Of a stretch of DNA of 34,339 nucleotides, positions 24,994 through 33,158 are shown piece by piece. The DNA lies in contig NZ_JAUNHL010000020.1 of the NCBI RefSeq assembly GCF_030523955.1, forward strand, positions 9,860-44,198, given 5' to 3'. The notes beneath the pieces were generated by a model. It searched no databases and was not told where the DNA came from. It saw only the letters and a list, made by a program, of their open reading frames with translations. This stretch comes from Neisseria sp. (GTDB lineage: Bacteria > Pseudomonadota > Gammaproteobacteria > Burkholderiales > Neisseriaceae). The position numbers were made by a program, and so were the translations under genes. Position 1 is the first letter of the stretch. Every line of letters starts with the position of its first letter.

Positions 24994-27783
24994 ATGACTT
25001 CCCATATCGATTCGCAATTTGCCAAAGAAACCCTCCCCATCAGCCTTGAAGAAGAAATGCGCAGAAGCTACCTCGATTACGCCATGAGCGTGATTGTGGG
25101 GCGCGCGCTGCCGGATGTGCGCGACGGCTTGAAGCCCGTGCACCGCCGCGTTTTGTACGCGATGCACGAGCTGAAAAACAACTGGAACAGCGCTTATAAA
25201 AAGTCTGCCCGTATCGTCGGCGACGTCATCGGTAAATACCACCCGCACGGCGATTCTGCGGTTTACGACACCATCGTGCGCATGGCGCAGGATTTCTCGA
25301 TGCGCTATGTGTTGGTCGACGGCCAGGGCAACTTCGGCTCGGTTGACGGCGACGGCGCGGCGGCGATGCGTTACACCGAAATCCGCATGGCGAAAATCGC
25401 CCACGAAATGCTGGCCGACATCGAAGAAGAAACCGTTAACTTCGGCCCCAACTACGACGGCAGCGAAAGCGAGCCGCTGGTGTTGCCCACCCGTTTCCCC
25501 GCCTTGTTGGTTAACGGCTCTTCCGGCATCGCCGTGGGCATGGCCACCAATATTCCGCCGCACAACCTGCCCGACACCATCGATGCCTGCCTGAAACTCT
25601 TGGCCGAGCCGCAAACCGAGATCGACGAACTCATCAACATCATCAAAGCCCCCGATTTCCCCACCGGCGCCACCATCTACGGCTTGGGCGGCGTGCGCGA
25701 AGGTTATAAAACCGGCCGCGGCCGCGTGGTGATGCGCGGCAAAACCCACATCGAGCCTATCGGCAAAAACGGCGAGCGCGAAGCCATCATCATCGACGAA
25801 ATCCCCTATCAGGTGAACAAAGCCCGCCTGGTGGAAAAAATCGGCGAACTGGTGCGCGACAAGGTGTTGGAAGGCATTTCCGACCTGCGCGACGAATCCG
25901 ACAAATCGGGCATGCGCGTCGTGATCGAGCTCAAGCGCAACGAAAACGCCGAAGTGGTGCTCAACCAGCTCTACAAACTCACCCAGCTGCAAGACAGCTT
26001 CGGCATCAATATGGTGGCCTTGGTCGATGGCCAGCCGCGCCTGTTGAACCTGAAGCAGATTTTGAGCGAATTTCTGCGCCACCGTCGCGAAGTCGTTACC
26101 CGCCGCACCCTGTTCCGTCTGAAAAAAGCGCGCCACGAAGGCCATATCGCCGAAGGCAAAGCGGTGGCCCTGTCGAACATCGACGAGATGATTCAGCTCA
26201 TCAAAGAATCCGCCGATGCGCCCGAAGCCAAAGAGAAACTGCTGTCGCGCCCGTGGCAGTCGGGCTTGGTGGGCGAAATGCTCTCCCGCACCGATTTGGA
26301 TATGCAGATGGCGCGCCCCGAAGGCTTGCCCGCAGGCTTGGGTTTGCAGGCGGGCGGCTATTTTCTGAGCGACATTCAGGCCGACGCCATTTTGCGCATG
26401 AGCCTGCGCAACCTCACCGGCCTCGACCAAGACACCATCGTGGCCGACTACAAAACCATCATGGGGCAGATTATTGATTTTCTGGATATTTTAGCCAAGC
26501 CCGAGCGCATCACCGCCATCATTCACGAAGAACTGGAAGAAATCAAAACTAACTTCGGCGACGAACGCCGCAGCGAAATCAACCCGTTCGGCGGCGATAT
26601 TGCCGACGAAGACCTGATTCCGCCGCGCGAAATGGTGGTGACGCTCACCCACGGCGGCTACATCAAAACCCAGCCCACCACCGATTATCAGGCGCAGCGC
26701 CGCGGCGGTCGCGGCAAACAGGCCGCCGCCACCAAAGACGAAGACTTTATCGAAACCCTGTTTGTGGCCAACACCCACGATTACCTGATGTGTTTCACCA
26801 ATTTCGGCAAATGCCACTGGATTAAAGTGTACAAACTGCCCGAAGGCGGGCGTAACAGCCGCGGCCGCCCGATTAACAACGTCATCCAATTGGACGAAGG
26901 CGAAAAGGTAAGCGCCATCATGGCCGTGCGCGAGTTCCCCGAAGACGAATACGTATTCTTCGCCACCGCGCAGGGCATGGTGAAAAAAGTGCAGCTTTCC
27001 GCCTTCAAAAACGTGCGCGCGCAAGGCATCAAGGCCATCGCCCTCAAAGACGGCGATTCGCTGGTGGGGGTGGCGAAAACCTCCGGCACCAGCGATATCA
27101 TGCTGTTTTCCAACCTCGGCAAAGCCATCCGCTTTAACGAATATTACGAGCGCAACGGCGAGGCCGACGATTTGGAAAACGAAGATTCAGACGGCCTCGA
27201 TACGGAAGCCGAAACCGAACACGACGAAACGGACGGCGCCGATGCGCCCGTGCTGAAAGGCAACGGCGTGCGTCCGTCCGGCCGAGGCAGCGGCGGCCTG
27301 CGCGGTATGCGCCTGCCCAAAGGCGGCCGCATCGTCAGCCTGCTGGTTTCCGCGCCCGACAACACCGAGCAACAGGTGCTCACCGCCACGCAAAACGGCT
27401 ACGGCAAACGCACGCCGATTGAAGATTACAGCCGCAAAGGCAAAGGCGGGCAGGGCATCATCGCCATCGACACCGGCGAGCGCAACGGCGAATTGGTGGC
27501 CGCAACTTTGGTTAACGAAAGCGACGATTTGATGCTGATTACCAGCGGCGGCGTGTTAATCCGCACCAAAGTCGAGCAAATCCGCGAAACCGGCCGCGCC
27601 GCCCAAGGCGTGCGCCTGATTAACCTCGACGAAGGCGAAACGCTGGTGAGCCTAGAGCGGATTGCCGAGCCGGAAGAAGACGAAGACGTGCCGGCAGCAG
27701 GCGAAGGCGCGGAAAACGATGGTGAAAACGCCGAAACCGAATCTGCCGCCGAAGATGCTGCCGGTGATGACGGGCAAGCGTAA
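24994..27783 (+). CDS. gyrA: DNA gyrase subunit A
   Basis: Breakage-reunion subunit of DNA gyrase, 929 aa, which with GyrB introduces negative supercoils. Catalytic Tyr127 ([11 protein letters not shown]), the quinolone region [13 protein letters not shown] with Ser88 and Asp92 (equivalent to gonococcal Ser91 and Asp95, both the susceptible residues), and the GyrA box QRRGGRG are visible. The C-terminal beta-pinwheel carries an acidic insertion (about 719-755) before [16 protein letters not shown], and an acidic tail; both occur in neisserial GyrA. The frame is open from 24895, but [26 protein letters not shown] is the family start, so 24994 is chosen. It ends in a hairpin of another DUS dialect. 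Confidence 0.97.
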   Translation: MTSHIDSQFAKETLPISLEEEMRRSYLDYAMSVIVGRALPDVRDGLKPVHRRVLYAMHELKNNWNSAYKKSARIVGDVIGKYHPHGDSAVYDTIVRMAQDFSMRYVLVDGQGNFGSVDGDGAAAMRYTEIRMAKIAHEMLADIEEETVNFGPNYDGSESEPLVLPTRFPALLVNGSSGIAVGMATNIPPHNLPDTIDACLKLLAEPQTEIDELINIIKAPDFPTGATIYGLGGVREGYKTGRGRVVMRGKTHIEPIGKNGEREAIIIDEIPYQVNKARLVEKIGELVRDKVLEGISDLRDESDKSGMRVVIELKRNENAEVVLNQLYKLTQLQDSFGINMVALVDGQPRLLNLKQILSEFLRHRREVVTRRTLFRLKKARHEGHIAEGKAVALSNIDEMIQLIKESADAPEAKEKLLSRPWQSGLVGEMLSRTDLDMQMARPEGLPAGLGLQAGGYFLSDIQADAILRMSLRNLTGLDQDTIVADYKTIMGQIIDFLDILAKPERITAIIHEELEEIKTNFGDERRSEINPFGGDIADEDLIPPREMVVTLTHGGYIKTQPTTDYQAQRRGGRGKQAAATKDEDFIETLFVANTHDYLMCFTNFGKCHWIKVYKLPEGGRNSRGRPINNVIQLDEGEKVSAIMAVREFPEDEYVFFATAQGMVKKVQLSAFKNVRAQGIKAIALKDGDSLVGVAKTSGTSDIMLFSNLGKAIRFNEYYERNGEADDLENEDSDGLDTEAETEHDETDGADAPVLKGNGVRPSGRGSGGLRGMRLPKGGRIVSLLVSAPDNTEQQVLTATQNGYGKRTPIEDYSRKGKGGQGIIAIDTGERNGELVAATLVNESDDLMLITSGGVLIRTKVEQIRETGRAAQGVRLINLDEGETLVSLERIAEPEEDEDVPAAGEGAENDGENAETESAAEDAAGDDGQA

Positions 27784-27805
27784 GCGGTAAGCGGCAGTGA
27801 TAATC

Positions 27806-27840
27806 AAGGCCGTCTGAAAAATAAGTTTTCAGACGGCCTT
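27806..27840. terminator. gyrA terminator made of canonical-type DUS (AGGCCGTCTGAA)
   Basis: AAGGCCGTCTGAAAA (27806-27820) pairs with its exact reverse complement (27826-27840) around a five-base loop, 23 bases after the gyrA stop. The word is the AG-DUS of N. meningitidis/N. gonorrhoeae relatives, unlike the TG-type words in the rest of the window. Confidence 0.88.
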
Positions 27841-27858
27841 GTTGTGTCGATAACGATA

Positions 27859-27967
27859 TATAGCGGATTAACTTAACTTTTCGCTACGGCGTTGCTGCGC
27901 CTTGCCGTACTACTTGTACTGTCTGCGGCTTGCTGCCTTGTATCGAAAATTAATTTAATCTGCTATA
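27859..27967. mobile_element. Correia repeat enclosed element, short form
   Basis: 109 bp with termini TATAGCGGATT and AATCTGCTATA and the core CTACGGCGTTGCTGCGCC and GTACTGTCTGCGGCTTGC, nearly identical to the inverted copy at 19585-19692. It lies between the gyrA terminator and the IS fragment at the left border of the foreign block. Confidence 0.87.
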
Positions 27968-28022
27968 GCTATAGGCATCAGGATAACGCTCAAAATCCTC
28001 GAGTTGCGGGTTTCCGGTTGTT

Positions 28023-28169
28023 TCAGAGAGGCTTAGGGGCCGGAGGGCGTGTCCAAAGCGTGAGGGTGGAGATGGCGGTGCCGAATTTTTTTTGCCGTTC
28101 TGCAAATCGTCCACACTTGACGGAGTTTTTGAGTACGAGTTGTTTGAGGTCTCCTGAATAGGCTATAGT
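28023..28169 (-). pseudogene. Fragment resembling the N-terminus of an IS630-type transposase
   Basis: On the minus strand the frame reads IAYSGDLKQLVLKNSVKCGR followed by FAERQKKFGTAISTLTLW, then stops. This fits the helix-turn-helix start of IS630-family transposases (MAYSxDLRxxVLxFxxxGxxxxEAxxxFGIxxSTLYxW). The initiating ATG reads ATA and only about 47 codons remain. No terminal repeats or second half are seen. The family call is by pattern and modest. Confidence 0.4.
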
Positions 28170-28261
28170 GGGACTGTATCTAACAGTTTGTTTATTCTCT
28201 ATATGGCCTGTAAATCGTTTGGATTGACAATCGTAGGGGACAACAGCTGCCCCGGCTACGC

Positions 28262-29275
28262 CTATTTCAATTTTGAATATTCTTCGTCCGATACTGGCTC
28301 TAGCCATTCGTTGCTGGTGTTTTCACCGTCAACTGCCACAGCTAAGTGTTGAAGCCACGAATTTTTCGCTGCTCCGTGCCAGTGTTTGACGTTAGCTGGA
28401 ATGTTTACTACGTCGCCTGGTTTCAACTCTTGGGCTGGTTTGCCCCATTCTTGATAGTAGCCTCGCCCTGCGGTTACGATGAGAATTTGACCTCCACCTT
28501 TGGTAGCGTGATGAATGTGCCAATTGTTGCGAACCGTTGGTTCAAAGGTAACATTGTTAATTTTTACTTGCTCATTAGAGATAGGGGCAAGATAACTTTG
28601 TCCAGAGAAGTATTGGGCATAGGCATCATTTGATTGACCAAGTGGGAATTGGCTTAATTGTGGGGGAATGATTTTCTCAATTTGAGCCAGTTGTTCATCG
28701 GTTAATCCATTCTTTTTGCTGATTGCTTTGTGAGCATTAAGCTGACTTTCCGCTCCTTTAAGCTGGCTTAATGCTCCGACGGTTACAATTTCACGCTCTT
28801 GCCAGTTGAGTAAATCACTGGCAAAAATATCGCCAAATAGATGCGTTTTCAAATAACGGTCAATATCAGACGAAAGAGCAGAAAGATCAACCGGACGTCC
28901 GGTAAGATCGGTTTGTGTTTTGGTGCCAAGAGCCAGAATATCCGTATTGGTTGGCAATGCAGTAGCTACTTTGCCGTCAGTATCTTTCACGCCTTTTGCT
29001 TGACGTTCTTTTACTGTTTCAGCAAGCGTATTTAATGCATTTAAACTGCGCGGAAAGCCGGCGTAAGCATAAAGTTGCACCATCGCATCTTTAATTTCGT
29101 TAATGGTTAAATCGTTGTCTAACGCTTCTGCAACGGCGATTTTTAACGCTGAAATATCACCTGTGGCGGTAAGCGCCCCGATTTTTGCCAAGCTTTGTTG
29201 TTTTGCTGTAAGTTGCATTTGTTTATTCTCCATTTTTGTTATTTGAATCGTTGTATTTGCCGCTTGAACGAGCAC
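28262..29275 (-). CDS. Carboxymuconolactone-decarboxylase-like/cupin fusion protein
   Basis: Two AhpD/CMD-like helical domains (about 25-100 and 140-205) and a C-terminal cupin (about 240-320). The CMD domains (NEIKDAMVQLYAYAGFPRSL; LLNWQEREIVTVGALSQLKG) lack the CxxC of AhpD peroxidases. The cupin keeps HIHH and a late His (PANVKHWHG), with Gln in place of the usual motif-1 Glu. The frame begins at GTG 29275; ATG at 29218 (MQLTAKQQ) has the best Shine-Dalgarno (GGAG, eight bases). In-frame sequence upstream of 29275 reads VAVILTALSSAVLVQAAN, a signal-peptide core, with no usable start. Homologues I recall are exported. Activity unknown; base composition and uptake words indicate a Pasteurellaceae source. 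Confidence 0.82.
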   Translation of the reverse strand: MLVQAANTTIQITKMENKQMQLTAKQQSLAKIGALTATGDISALKIAVAEALDNDLTINEIKDAMVQLYAYAGFPRSLNALNTLAETVKERQAKGVKDTDGKVATALPTNTDILALGTKTQTDLTGRPVDLSALSSDIDRYLKTHLFGDIFASDLLNWQEREIVTVGALSQLKGAESQLNAHKAISKKNGLTDEQLAQIEKIIPPQLSQFPLGQSNDAYAQYFSGQSYLAPISNEQVKINNVTFEPTVRNNWHIHHATKGGGQILIVTAGRGYYQEWGKPAQELKPGDVVNIPANVKHWHGAAKNSWLQHLAVAVDGENTSNEWLEPVSDEEYSKLK

Positions 29276-29284
29276 TGCACTGGA

Positions 29285-29293
29285 AAGTGCGGT
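29285..29293 (+). other. Haemophilus-type DNA uptake signal
   Basis: AAGTGCGGT followed by TAAAATAA, matching the extended Hin-type uptake signal (9-mer core, then n-R and an A/T tract). It lies within the signal-peptide-like leader of the CMD/cupin gene. Confidence 0.85.
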
Positions 29294-29368
29294 TAAAATA
29301 ACGGCAACTTTATGTCGATTTTCGTTTTGACACCGTATTTCGCTTTTTATAAGCAGTTTTTTCTTGTA

Positions 29369-30117
29369 TTACCAAGGTTGAGCAGTTGGTCCAATCGTAA
29401 ATTCACTGATGTTTGTATCTTCCGGTTGCTTCAACGCAAATGCCACTACGTTTGCCACACGTTCGGCTGGGATTTCATAGGTATCATAAAGCTGGCGATA
29501 GCCTGCTGACGTTGAATTATCGGTAATGTGATCCACTAATTCAGATTGTACTGCAGCAGGATAAATCGTTGCGGTGCGGATATTTGTTCCTGCTTGTGCA
29601 CTTTCTATTCGTAACCCTTCCATAATCGCCTTCACCGCCCATTTAGTGCCGCAGTATACTGTGCCACCGGGGTACACTTTTAAGCCGGCAACCGATGAAG
29701 TTGCTAAAATATGCCCTGTTTTTTGTGCTTCAAAAGTCGGTAACACGGCAGCAATACCGTTTAATACACCTTTGATATTGACATCAATCATCGCATTCCA
29801 GTTATTGGTTTCTAGGGCTGAAAGCGGTGAGCTCGGCATTAAACCGGCATTTAAGAAAATCGCATCCACACGTCTAAATGCGGATTTGGCTAATTCGACT
29901 AATGCCGTGTTATCTTCAGGTTTAGTCACATCGGTTGAACGGAAGACAGCTTCACCACCTTTCGCTTTGATGTTGTTTGCAATCGACTTTAATTTATCTT
30001 CCCGGCGTGCCGCTACACTAACTTCGCACCTTGTTCAGCTAATTTATATGCAGCTGCTTCACCAATGCCTGAAGAGGCACCTGTAATAATCACGACTTTG
30101 TTTTGAATGTTGTTCAT
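29369..30117 (-). pseudogene. Short-chain dehydrogenase/reductase, frameshifted
   Basis: An NAD(P)-dependent SDR of about 249 aa if repaired. The ATG at 30117 opens MNNIQNKVVIITGASSGIGEAAAYKLAEQGAKLV with the cofactor motif TGASSGIG, then meets TAG. Restoring one base near 30015 (GTGTAGCGG read as GTGTTAGCGG) continues into LAARREDKLKS and the long frame with NAG (FLNAGLMP), the catalytic SSVAGLKVYPGGTVYCGTKWAVK (Ser, Tyr-x3-Lys) and the C-terminus SEFTIGPTAQPW. The family is the classical YdfG-like SDR. No other frameshift occurs in the neisserial part of the window, which favours real decay over sequencing error. Intact homologue substrate unknown. Confidence 0.88.
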
Positions 30118-30256
30118 CAGTTTTTCCTTTTGCTTGTTGTGAAAGATTGTTTTAACCGATAGGTTATTCTGGTTTTCCTAAATAATGTTGCGATTGTAGT
30201 CTTATCTTAATTTCAAGATAAAATAATTTAAGAATACTCAACTGCTAAAAATAGCA

Positions 30257-31417
30257 TTATTGATGTCGAGATTTTAAGATAACAATCAACCAAGTTATTC
30301 CCACTAAAACGGCATAGCCAGTGGTAATTTCAACTAAATTTAAACCGCTTGCCAATTTGCCAACAATAAGGTTCGGAACGGCAGCACCCGCATAACCGAT
30401 AATATAAATGAGGGAGAGAATACCGGCTCGTTCTTCTAATGTTGCGCTACTTAGTAGGCTTTTAATACTTGCGGCATAAGCCAGACCAAACGTTAAACTA
30501 GCAAGGACGATAATACCTAATACAGCAAAAACAGAACTTTGAGCGAGTGCAAGCACTAAGCCGATGGTGCTTAAGAAAAATCCTGTCATTCCTATTTTTT
30601 GCCCTGAAGATTGGGAGATTTTGCCGGAGAGCACGCTACCGAAGAACGCAGGAATTTGGAATGCTGCAAAGACGGTTGAGCCTACAAGAACGCTAGTTGA
30701 ATGTAATTGATCTCGTGCTATTGGGGCGGAAAATGTTTGAAAAAATCCACCAATTGCCCAAGTGCCTATAAACACGGCGGCGGCTGCCGGCAAAAAGTGA
30801 CGTAAACGTTCAGGTAAACCAATGTTGGGCACGAGAGAAATAACCGCATTTTTAACCGCACTTTTCTGCCAACCAATGGTTTCTTTTCCCAATAAAACGA
30901 GCATTGCCGCAATGACAGCAAAACCGAATGCAACCCAATAAATCGCCGTAAGTGAGCCGGTTGTTTCTACAATAAAACCAGAACCCAACGAACCGAGTGA
31001 AAGCCCAATCATTGGAGTGGTGCTCACGGCGATTGTTCCTAGTTTAGGGGAGGCAAGATCCACAACATAAGCCGCTGCCGCACTGGATGCTAATCCACAA
31101 GATAGCCCCTGCACAAACCGAGCAAAATAAAAATCGGTTACGGAGTTAAGGGTAATAAACTCAATAACGCCGAGTATGGATAAAATCAGAGCAACAATCA
31201 CCACAGGCTTACGCCCAAATTGGTTTGATAATCGGGCTAGAAATAGCAGAGCAAAGACTGTTCCTACAAAATAGCAAACAGACGAAAAAGATAAATCGGC
31301 ATTATTCAGCAATAATGTTTGACGATATACCGAATAAAGCGGAATCGGTGCAGCAGATGCGAAAAACACAAGCCCGAATGTACTAATCGCCCCGAATAAT
31401 CCAAGTTTTGATTTCAA
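30257..31417 (-). CDS. MFS transporter, drug/metabolite exporter type
   Basis: A 386-aa major facilitator with about 12 helices. The loop 2-3 motif GRKPVVI (RLSNQFGRKPVV) and a proline- and glycine-rich fourth to fifth helix region (GLASSAAAAYVVDLASPKLGTIAVSTTPMIGLSLGSLGSG; residues about 110-150) resemble proton-driven efflux proteins. The frame is open to 31489, but this would overlap the hydrolase gene by 52 bases; TTG at 31417 with an AGGA Shine-Dalgarno eight bases upstream begins LKSKLGLFGAISTFGLVFF, so that start is taken. It is the only undamaged gene of the cassette. A Haemophilus-type uptake word lies inside it. Substrate unknown. Confidence 0.85.
   Translation of the reverse strand: MKSKLGLFGAISTFGLVFFASAAPIPLYSVYRQTLLLNNADLSFSSVCYFVGTVFALLFLARLSNQFGRKPVVIVALILSILGVIEFITLNSVTDFYFARFVQGLSCGLASSAAAAYVVDLASPKLGTIAVSTTPMIGLSLGSLGSGFIVETTGSLTAIYWVAFGFAVIAAMLVLLGKETIGWQKSAVKNAVISLVPNIGLPERLRHFLPAAAAVFIGTWAIGGFFQTFSAPIARDQLHSTSVLVGSTVFAAFQIPAFFGSVLSGKISQSSGQKIGMTGFFLSTIGLVLALAQSSVFAVLGIIVLASLTFGLAYAASIKSLLSSATLEERAGILSLIYIIGYAGAAVPNLIVGKLASGLNLVEITTGYAVLVGITWLIVILKSRHQ
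30855..30863 (-). other. Haemophilus-type DNA uptake signal in the MFS gene
   Basis: Reverse complement reads AAGTGCGGT followed by TAAAAAT, again matching the extended Hin-type consensus. A one-mismatch copy (AAATGCGGT) follows immediately. Confidence 0.85.
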
Positions 31418-31437
31418 TTTATTTATCCTAAAATGTA

Positions 31438-32466
31438 TTACTTCGTTACGCTGAGATGCTGATTGAAGAACGAAGTGAATTTTTCCCAAGGAATCATTTC
31501 GGTTCTATCGTATAAATCGATGCGGTTCGCTCCATCTACTACGACTAATTCTTTTGGTTGGGCCGCACGTTGGAAGGCGGTTTCTGTGAAACTTCTCGAC
31601 GGTGCAATTTCTCCCACCACAAACAAAATCGGACGCGGCGAAATAATATCCAAGTCATTGAAAGGATAGAAATTTAAGAATTTAGCATAGGTGGCTGGTG
31701 TCGTACGGCGATCGTTGCTTGCTACTTTGCCTCGTTCGGTTTGATAGAAATCTGCAGATTCCTTCGCTTCTAAAAAGACTTTGTCATTTTGACCCGGGCC
31801 ATAAACAGGGCTGCCTGTTTTTGCCGCTTGCGTACGGAATTTCGCTGCAATGTCTAGATCGTTTTTAACGATAGCTCTATCGCGATTACCTCTTAACCCT
31901 GTGCGAAAATATTCGCCCATATCATACATACTAGAAGTCGCCACGGCTTTAATTCGAGGGTCAATTTTAGCTGCTGCTAATGAGAAAGCTCCGCTGGCAC
32001 ATACGCCAATAATGCCGATATTGTCAGCATCAACAAAGTTTTACGTTGTAAGATAATCCACTGCAGCACTGAAATTTTCAGAGTACACATCCGGTAGCAC
32101 CGCTCCACGTGGTTCACCGGTACTTTCGCCCCAAAAAGATTGATCGAAAGTGAGTGTAATAAAACCAGCATCCGCCATTTTTTGTGCGTATAAATTTGCT
32201 GATTGTTGTCTGACTGCGGCAAACGGATGGCCAACGATAATAGCTGGATATTTTTTATCACTCTGCATATTTTTAGGCGTGAATAACGTACCTGCTAATT
32301 CCATATCATAAGCATTTTTAAAATGTACTGTTTTGCTGTTAAGCTGCTGGCTGACATAAAAATTATTCGCACCACGGGACATATCCGCAGCTTGTATGGA
32401 GAGAGATGTGCATAATGCTGTCGCTAAAGCGGTCATTAAAGCAATTTTTTTGGTTGTGTTAGCCAT
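31438..32466 (-). pseudogene. Exported alpha/beta hydrolase, interrupted by an in-frame stop
   Basis: Reading from ATG 32466: a signal peptide (MANTTKKIALMTALATALCT..SIQA, cleavage near 27), then an alpha/beta hydrolase with HPFAAVRQQS, TFDQSFWGES and, beyond the stop, the nucleophile elbow IIGVCASGAFSLAA (Cys in the place of Ser, as in dienelactone-hydrolase relatives) and VVDGANRIDLYD near the end. Codon 142 is TAA (32043-32041), after YLTT; the same frame continues with NFVDADNIG and stays open for 200 codons to 31438. So a single nonsense change, not a frameshift, splits it. Repaired length 342 aa. The truncated product would lack the nucleophile. Cassette neighbours are the cyclophilin-like gene (50 bases upstream) and MFS gene. 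Confidence 0.88.
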
Positions 32467-32516
32467 TTTTGTATCCTTAATTAACGTTTAGATTAATTTT
32501 TCATTATTGGTGATGG

Positions 32517-32870
32517 TTATTTTGCGCTAAATGTTGCTTCAATATTTTCCATTTCACCCAAAGCAGAGATATCTTGATCGATACGTCCTAACTGTTGACG
32601 TTCAAAAGTATCGCCATCTTGTTTGTATAAAATGACCAAACTGCCGCGAGGGGGCCAATAAATTAAATCCCCAACAGAAAAATGATCACTACGCAGTTTC
32701 TCGGTTGGTAATGCCCCCGCTCCCAGACGATGTACCAATTCCCGACCGTATAAATTTTGCATTTTTACAGTAAAAGGCATTTTGGCAATCAGTGCGCGAC
32801 TGGCTGCGTTATTTTCCATTGTGGCAGTAAATGTTTGATTATTAACAGTGATGTTGATTTGTTGTGCCAT
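32517..32870 (-). CDS. Cyclophilin-like fold protein
   Basis: A 117-aa protein of the cyclophilin-like family related to TM1367 (INITVNNQTFTATMENNAASRALIAKMPFTVKMQNLYGRELVHRL, residues about 5-49, then GDLIYWPPRGSLVILYKQ and LGRIDQDISAL). Peptidyl-prolyl isomerase activity is not implied; the role is unknown. ATG at 32870 has a GGAGGG Shine-Dalgarno eight bases upstream. In-frame upstream codons encode FKAHLLLFTTLLCSNISTNAQ, a signal-peptide-like leader, preceded by ATA instead of ATG with AGGA six bases before it. The ancestral protein was therefore probably exported and this copy may now make only a cytoplasmic form. Confidence 0.78.
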   Translation of the reverse strand: MAQQINITVNNQTFTATMENNAASRALIAKMPFTVKMQNLYGRELVHRLGAGALPTEKLRSDHFSVGDLIYWPPRGSLVILYKQDGDTFERQQLGRIDQDISALGEMENIEATFSAK

Positions 32871-33158
32871 ACTATTGCCCTCCGAAAAAGTAGTTTGTGC
32901 ATTTGTTGATATATTGCTGCACAATAATGTAGTAAAAAGTAATAAATGAGCTTTAAATATAAATGTTCCTAAATAAGAGTAAGAAAAAAAACGTTGTTTG
33001 CTATGTGGATTATTTTAGATCGAGTGTTATTTTATGTCTAATGATTATATTTTATATAATTTTATGCATTTATAACATGGATTTGAGCAATCTGTATTTC
33101 AATTCAGGCGTAAAAATACAGTTGTGATCAAAGTAGAGGGAAATTGGAAGAGCGGGTA
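32871..33158 (-). promoter_or_regulatory. AT-rich control region between lysR and the cassette genes
   Basis: This 288-base stretch holds no intact gene apart from the leader described for the cyclophilin-like gene. A perfect -10 word TATAAT is present on the minus strand (33049-33044), without a convincing -35. It would be the natural place for the LysR-regulated promoter, but I cannot assign an operator. Confidence 0.35.

Noticed and set aside
25241-25290. Quinolone resistance at the gyrA hot spot
   Set aside because: Ser88 and Asp92, equivalent to Ser91 and Asp95 of the gonococcus, are the susceptible residues, so no resistance mutation is present.
25452-25676. Minus-strand frame of 74 codons in gyrA
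   Set aside because: Antisense shadow without ribosome binding site or neighbours.
26114-26123. TCCGTCTGAA inside gyrA, near-canonical DUS
   Set aside because: One mismatch and explained by the Phe-Arg-Leu-Lys codons; not counted as support for gyrA import.
24949-26430. Long open frame of 493 codons on the minus strand within gyrA
   Set aside because: Shadow of gyrA: GC-rich codon structure keeps the antisense frame open, and the product is a low-complexity His/Val/Ala/Phe-rich sequence with no domain.
28117-28169. TTGACG with TATAGT as a plus-strand promoter
   Set aside because: The spacing is 41 bp, far from the 16-18 bp needed.
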